From Nocardia cyriacigeorgica (GTDB taxonomy: Bacteria; Actinomycetota; Actinomycetes; Mycobacteriales; Mycobacteriaceae), in contig NZ_VBUT01000002.1 of assembly GCF_005863245.1 (NCBI RefSeq), forward strand, positions 434,001 through 498,000: a stretch of 64,000 nucleotides of DNA, in the 5' to 3' direction. Each line of letters opens with the position of its first letter. The first letter of the stretch is position 1. Below, piece after piece: positions 60,621 to 64,000 of the stretch. The position numbers were made by a program, and so were the translations under genes. Under the pieces are notes generated by a model. The model had not been told where the DNA came from. It worked only from the letters and a program-made list of their open reading frames with translations, and did no database searches.

Positions 60621-61646
60621 TCAGCGGATCGCGTCGTCGGATCGCGGCGCGATATCCGACGGCGGCACCAATCCCCACTGTTCGAGGTGCTTGCGGATCT
60701 GTTCGGCCGCATCGATATTGAGCGGCCCGCTCGTCCACATCGCGTACGGCAGGTTCAGGAAGCGTCCCTCGGTGACGGCGCGCAGCTGGTTGATGCCCGG
60801 CTTGGCGCGCAGCATCTCGACCTTCTGCGCGTAGCTCTGCATCGGATAGTCGACGAACATGATGGCGTCCGGGTCGGCGCCGGCCAGCCGCTCCCACGAC
60901 ACCGCGGTCCAGGTGTCGGGGACATCCGAGAGCACATTGCGTCCACCGGCGGCGTCCAGGATCGCCTGCGGCGCACCGAAACTGCCGCTGGAGAAGATGG
61001 TGTCGCTGCCGCTGTCGAACAGGAAGATCCGCGGGGTGCGTTCGGGTTTCGGCGCGGCCGCGAGCGCGGCGAGGCGGCGATCGAGATCGCCGACGAGCTC
61101 GGTGGCGCGTTCGGTGCGGCCGGTGATGGCGCCGAGGTTGGTGAGATCCTCGCGTAGTGCCGTCCACGGTTCGACCACTCCGCGCGGGCGTTCACCGGCG
61201 CGTTGACGGCAGCTCTCGGTGAGGATGTAGGCGGCGATGCCGGCCGCCCGCAGCGAATCCGGGGTGAGGTTCTTGGATTCGTCGTAGCCGTAATTCCAGC
61301 CGGCGACCACCACATCGGCTCCCTGTGCGAGAACCGTTTCCCGCGAGGGGGATTCGTCGGCCACCGAGTTCAGCGTGTCCACCGCCGGTCCGTAGTGGTT
61401 GCGCAGCACGGTGATGTCCTGCTGCATGCTCGACACCGCGGCCACCTGGTCCTGCGCGCCGAGCGCCAGCACCATCGAGATCATGTTGCTGTCGTTGACG
61501 AACATGCGCTGCGCCGGGGCCGGAAAGCTCGACTCCACACCGCAATTGCGTACGGTGAGGTCGCCGGTCGCGGCGTGCGGACTGCCGCAGGCGGCCAGCG
61601 TCACGGCCAGCGCGGCCGCCGACAGCATTCGGATCGGGTGTTTCAT
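60621..61646 (-). CDS. ABC transporter substrate-binding lipoprotein, BtuF-like
   Basis: This 341-residue protein has a lipoprotein signal ending in LAACGSP (lipid-bearing cysteine near residue 20). The mature part is a class III (BtuF/FhuD) binding protein with two lobes: VNDSNMISMVLALGAQDQVA, ETVLAQGADVVVAGWNYGYD, RIFLFDSGSDTIFSSGSFGA, RFLNLPYAMWTSGP. Its ATG overlaps the ATPase stop by four bases. The operon is preceded by a cobalamin riboswitch, so the ligand is probably cobalamin or a corrinoid precursor rather than a siderophore, which sequence alone would also allow. Confidence 0.9.
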   Translation of the reverse strand: MKHPIRMLSAAALAVTLAACGSPHAATGDLTVRNCGVESSFPAPAQRMFVNDSNMISMVLALGAQDQVAAVSSMQQDITVLRNHYGPAVDTLNSVADESPSRETVLAQGADVVVAGWNYGYDESKNLTPDSLRAAGIAAYILTESCRQRAGERPRGVVEPWTALREDLTNLGAITGRTERATELVGDLDRRLAALAAAPKPERTPRIFLFDSGSDTIFSSGSFGAPQAILDAAGGRNVLSDVPDTWTAVSWERLAGADPDAIMFVDYPMQSYAQKVEMLRAKPGINQLRAVTEGRFLNLPYAMWTSGPLNIDAAEQIRKHLEQWGLVPPSDIAPRSDDAIR

Positions 61647-62446
61647 CGGGCCGCCTCTCGCGGGGTGATCAACAGATGGTTCTCGCCGGTCTCGGGATGC
61701 GGCACGCGGGTGGCCCGCACTCCGAACACGGTGCCGACGATGTCGGCGTGCAGGGCGATCTCGGGCGGTTCGAGCGGATGGGCCCGCCCGTCGTGCACGA
61801 CCAGCACTCGGTCGCAGTAGCGGTCGGCCAGCGCCAGATCGTGCAGCGCGGCGATCACGGTGCGGTTCAGGCGCCGGGCCTGGGCGAGCAGCTCGAGCCG
61901 GTGGGTGATGTCGAGATGGTTGGTCGGTTCGTCCAGCAGCAGCACCGGGGTGTTCTGGACGAGGGCGCGGGCCAGCAGCACGCGCTGCCGTTCGCCGCCG
62001 GAGAGGCGGTGGACCGGGCGGTCGCCGAAGCCGGCGAGGTCGACCGCGGCCAGGGCGTCGTCGATGATCGTGCGTTCGCGCGAGGAGCCGGCACCCCAGG
62101 GCGGTAGATACGGCGTCAGGCCGAGTGAGACGACCTCGCAGGCCAGCAGATCGTCGGGTGGGCGTTCGTCCTGCGCGACCAGCGCGACCGTTCGCGCGCG
62201 CCGGCGGGGCGAGAGGGCGTGCAGATCGTCGGTGCCGACCAGGACGCGGCCATGTCGCGGCTTCGTGAGTCCGGCGAGGGTGCGCAGCAGGGTGGTCTTG
62301 CCTGCGCCGTTCGGGCCGACGATGCCGATCATTTCGCCGGGGCGGACCTCGAAATCGACGCCGGCCAGGACCTCGCGTCGCCCGGGACCACAGGCCAGGT
62401 CGCGCACCGCGACGGTCGCACCGCCCACGGCCTGGTCGGCGGTCAT
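61643..62446 (-). CDS. ABC transporter ATP-binding protein, BtuD/FecE-like
   Basis: This 267-residue protein has Walker A IGIVGPNGAGKTTLLRTLAG, Q-loop VALVAQDE, signature HRLSGGERQRVLLARALVQN, Walker B VLLLDEPTNHLD and H-loop AALHDLALA. It powers the adjacent permease. I chose the ATG at 62446, which has GGAG six bases before it; a GTG at 62515 overlapping the permease stop (GTGA) would add 23 residues. It is the middle gene of the operon. Confidence 0.92.
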   Translation of the reverse strand: MTADQAVGGATVAVRDLACGPGRREVLAGVDFEVRPGEMIGIVGPNGAGKTTLLRTLAGLTKPRHGRVLVGTDDLHALSPRRRARTVALVAQDERPPDDLLACEVVSLGLTPYLPPWGAGSSRERTIIDDALAAVDLAGFGDRPVHRLSGGERQRVLLARALVQNTPVLLLDEPTNHLDITHRLELLAQARRLNRTVIAALHDLALADRYCDRVLVVHDGRAHPLEPPEIALHADIVGTVFGVRATRVPHPETGENHLLITPREAAR

Positions 62447-62511
62447 CGGGTGCTCCGGCGACTCGGCAGATTCATCACGACCACCGGTGTCGGCTGTGAT
62501 GAACGCGCCGC

Positions 62512-63543
62512 TCACGACGCACCGAACCGGTAATGCCGCCGGCCCATCAGGATCAGGAACGCCGGCGCACCGATCAGCCCGGTCAATACGCCGACCGGTA
62601 TCTCGGTGGGCCGCACCAGGACTCGTGTCGCCGCATCGGCGATCACCAGGAACAGCGCCCCTAGCAGCGCGCACGTGGGCAATAGCGCGCGGTGGCGCGG
62701 CCCGACGACAAGGCGCGCCGCGTGTGGCACCACCAGCCCGACGAAGCCGATCCCGCCCGACACCGCCACCAGTACGCCGACCAGCACCGCGAGCAGCACG
62801 AACAACGCGATTCGCAGCTCACGCACCGGAACGCCGATGGAACCGGCGGTGTCCGCGCCCAGATGCAGCGCGTCCAGCCAGCCCGACGCCGCGATCAGCG
62901 CCACTGCGGCGGCCGCGACCACCGCCAGCGGCACCGCGATCTTGGTCCAGTCCGCGCCCGCCAGGCTGCCCAGCAGCCAGAACAGCACCGACTGCGCGGC
63001 CGCCGGGTCGGTGCTGCGGAAGATCAGATAGCTGGTCAGCGCCGAGAACGCCGAGGCGAGCACGGTGCCGGTCAGGACGAGGCGCAGCGGCGTGAGCCCG
63101 CCTTGGGTCACCGCGATCATGAACACCAGCGCCGCCGCCGCGAACGCGCCGACGAGCGCACCGCCCGACAATGCCCAGAGCCCCGCACCCGCGAGCACAC
63201 CCGAGGTGATCACCGCCGCGGCGCCGACCCCGGCGCCGGAGGACACACCGAGCAGGAACGGATCGGCCAGCGGGTTGCGCACCAGCGTCTGCATGGCCGC
63301 ACCGGCCAGCGCCAGCCCGGCCCCGACGATCGCGGCCAGCACGGTACGCGGCACCCGCAGCTGCCAGACGATGGTGTCCAGGCCGGGGTCCGGCGGTATC
63401 CGGCCGGTCAGGCGGTGGGTCAGGACGTCGATCACGCCCGATACCGGCAGCGATTCCGCGCCGAATCCGGTGGCCAGCACCATGACCGCGGCCAGCGCGG
63501 CCAGCAGTATCGGGACGACGACAGCGGTGCCGACACGGGTCAT
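62512..63543 (-). CDS. ABC transporter permease, FecCD/BtuC family
   Basis: This 343-residue protein has about ten membrane segments. The motifs are [70 protein letters not shown] and EIPVGVLTGLIGAPAFLILM, the standard BtuC signatures. It forms the channel for corrinoid uptake with the ATPase and lipoprotein downstream. A cobalamin riboswitch lies about 50 bases upstream, and a 5-codon mini-frame overlaps its ATG. Confidence 0.94.
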   Translation of the reverse strand: MTRVGTAVVVPILLAALAAVMVLATGFGAESLPVSGVIDVLTHRLTGRIPPDPGLDTIVWQLRVPRTVLAAIVGAGLALAGAAMQTLVRNPLADPFLLGVSSGAGVGAAAVITSGVLAGAGLWALSGGALVGAFAAAALVFMIAVTQGGLTPLRLVLTGTVLASAFSALTSYLIFRSTDPAAAQSVLFWLLGSLAGADWTKIAVPLAVVAAAAVALIAASGWLDALHLGADTAGSIGVPVRELRIALFVLLAVLVGVLVAVSGGIGFVGLVVPHAARLVVGPRHRALLPTCALLGALFLVIADAATRVLVRPTEIPVGVLTGLIGAPAFLILMGRRHYRFGAS

Positions 63544-63557
63544 CGCGCACGCACCAT
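63540..63557 (-). other. Mini open frame overlapping the permease start
   Basis: ATGGTGCGTGCGCGATGA encodes MVRAR and stops inside the permease ATG (ATGA overlap). It lies between riboswitch and gene, where ribosome access is controlled. It could couple translation or be chance. Confidence 0.3.
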
Positions 63558-63595
63558 CGATGAACAGCGCTCCACAGGCAAGTCGCGGCCTCTCC

Positions 63596-63710
63596 AGAGT
63601 TCGTCCGGTGGGGGAGGTCTGACTCGCGCCCGCAGGGGGCGCTCACAGTGGCGCGACCGTTCCGGATTTGCACCGGATTCCCGCACCCACCGAGGGTGAG
63701 GCCGAACTCT
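63596..63710 (-). promoter_or_regulatory. Cobalamin riboswitch
   Basis: On the minus strand the element starts with AGAGTTCG (63710-63703), which pairs with CGAACTCT (63603-63596) to close the structure. Inside come GGGAATCCGGTGCAAATCCG, GGAACGG, the B12 box CGCCACTGT (GCCACTG, 63652-63646) and GAGTCAGACCTCC. These are the invariant landmarks of AdoCbl riboswitches. The compact size suggests the smaller class. It should reduce expression of the btuCDF-like operon when cobalamin is plentiful. Confidence 0.93.
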
Positions 63711-63786
63711 ACCGATCGGTCCGGTTCGAGGTGGCGCCGGGTCGCGGCGATGGCAGAGCGTCGCGCGCCGTGCCTACAGTGAAAAC

Positions 63787-64000
63787 ATGTCGCCGCTGGA
63801 CGATCGACACCCGTCCACTGTCACCGACTGGGACGATGCGCGACGGCGGGCCCGACTGGCCGAGACCCGGCCCGGGCACAACTGGACGACGTTGCGCCGC
63901 ACCCGGTTGGCGTTGTCGCGGGCCGGTGCGCTGATGCTGATCGTGCTGATCGGCATGGTCCAGTACTGGGTGCACGATGTGGCGCCGGAGCGGGCGCGGC
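63787..64000 (+). CDS. Membrane-protein gene, partial (runs off window end)
   Basis: An ATG at 63787 opens a frame to the window edge (71 codons): MSPLDDRHPSTVTDWDDARR, then a basic region, then one hydrophobic helix RAGALMLIVLIGMVQYWVHD. It is the N-terminal part of an integral or anchored membrane protein. Too little is visible to name it. It is divergent from the cobalamin transporter operon. Confidence 0.65.
   Translation, partial: MSPLDDRHPSTVTDWDDARRRARLAETRPGHNWTTLRRTRLALSRAGALMLIVLIGMVQYWVHDVAPERAR

Noticed and set aside
1..64000. CRISPR arrays, tRNA/rRNA genes, insertion sequences, integrase or prophage structure
   Set aside because: I looked for regularly spaced repeats, cloverleaf signatures, terminal inverted repeats with transposase frames and phage structural genes. 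Only isolated elements such as the lysozyme domain were found.

Overview
The window is high-GC actinobacterial DNA, most likely from Nocardia or a close mycolic-acid-bearing relative. The evidence is a mycobacterial-type DnaE, an AcpM-like acyl carrier protein, a DUF222/HNH protein of the 13E12 family, a Ddn-like deazaflavin-dependent enzyme, a mycothiol-dependent isomerase-like protein, and a treZ/treY/glgX plus bioA/bioF/bioD gene set that recalls one Mycobacterium tuberculosis chromosome arm. It reads as chromosome. I found no rRNA, tRNA, insertion sequence, phage integrase or CRISPR array.

Layout. 0-1.5 kb: truncated phzF-like gene and a mycothiol-type isomerase. 1.5-10 kb: an acetate/monocarboxylate block, all on the minus strand: LytS-type kinase, LytTR regulator, small membrane protein, SSS symporter, DUF485 protein, ActP-like symporter, acetyl-CoA synthetase. 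10-13 kb: imperfect direct repeats, a secreted small protein, a phosphotransferase-fold protein with a heptad-repeat N-terminus, and a zinc-ribbon gene whose conserved C-terminus is out of frame. 13-24.4 kb: dnaE, a P450 lacking ExxR, a StyA-like flavin monooxygenase divergent from a large LuxR-type regulator, and a TetR/Cmx-type efflux pair with two matching operators. 24.4-29.2 kb: methyltransferase, treZ, ilvA, Ddn-like enzyme and a tiny membrane protein.

29-46 kb is accessory in character: LAL regulator, ECF41 sigma factor with its carboxymuconolactone-decarboxylase partner, TetR with an ABC-F protein, SnoaL-like and membrane proteins, an HNH protein with a long low-complexity insert, a lone AcpM-like protein, an HTH protein behind a perfect 12-bp-arm palindrome, DoxX, TetR/bicupin with repeated operator-like sites, and a DUF2235 hydrolase. 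This block separates treZ from treY-glgX.

46-55 kb: treY-glgX (with treZ, trehalose from glycogen) and the biotin genes bioA, bioF, bioD, with BioQ-type operators before bioA and bioF and a cupin/MarR pair inserted between them. 55-60.4 kb: a Tat-exported cholesterol-oxidase-like GMC enzyme with a changed catalytic position, a phage-tail-type lysozyme, and a MarR/DHA2 efflux operon. 60.6-63.7 kb: a BtuCDF-like ABC transporter behind a clear cobalamin riboswitch. The window ends inside a membrane-protein gene. All functional calls come from reading motifs and family resemblance; no searches were run.
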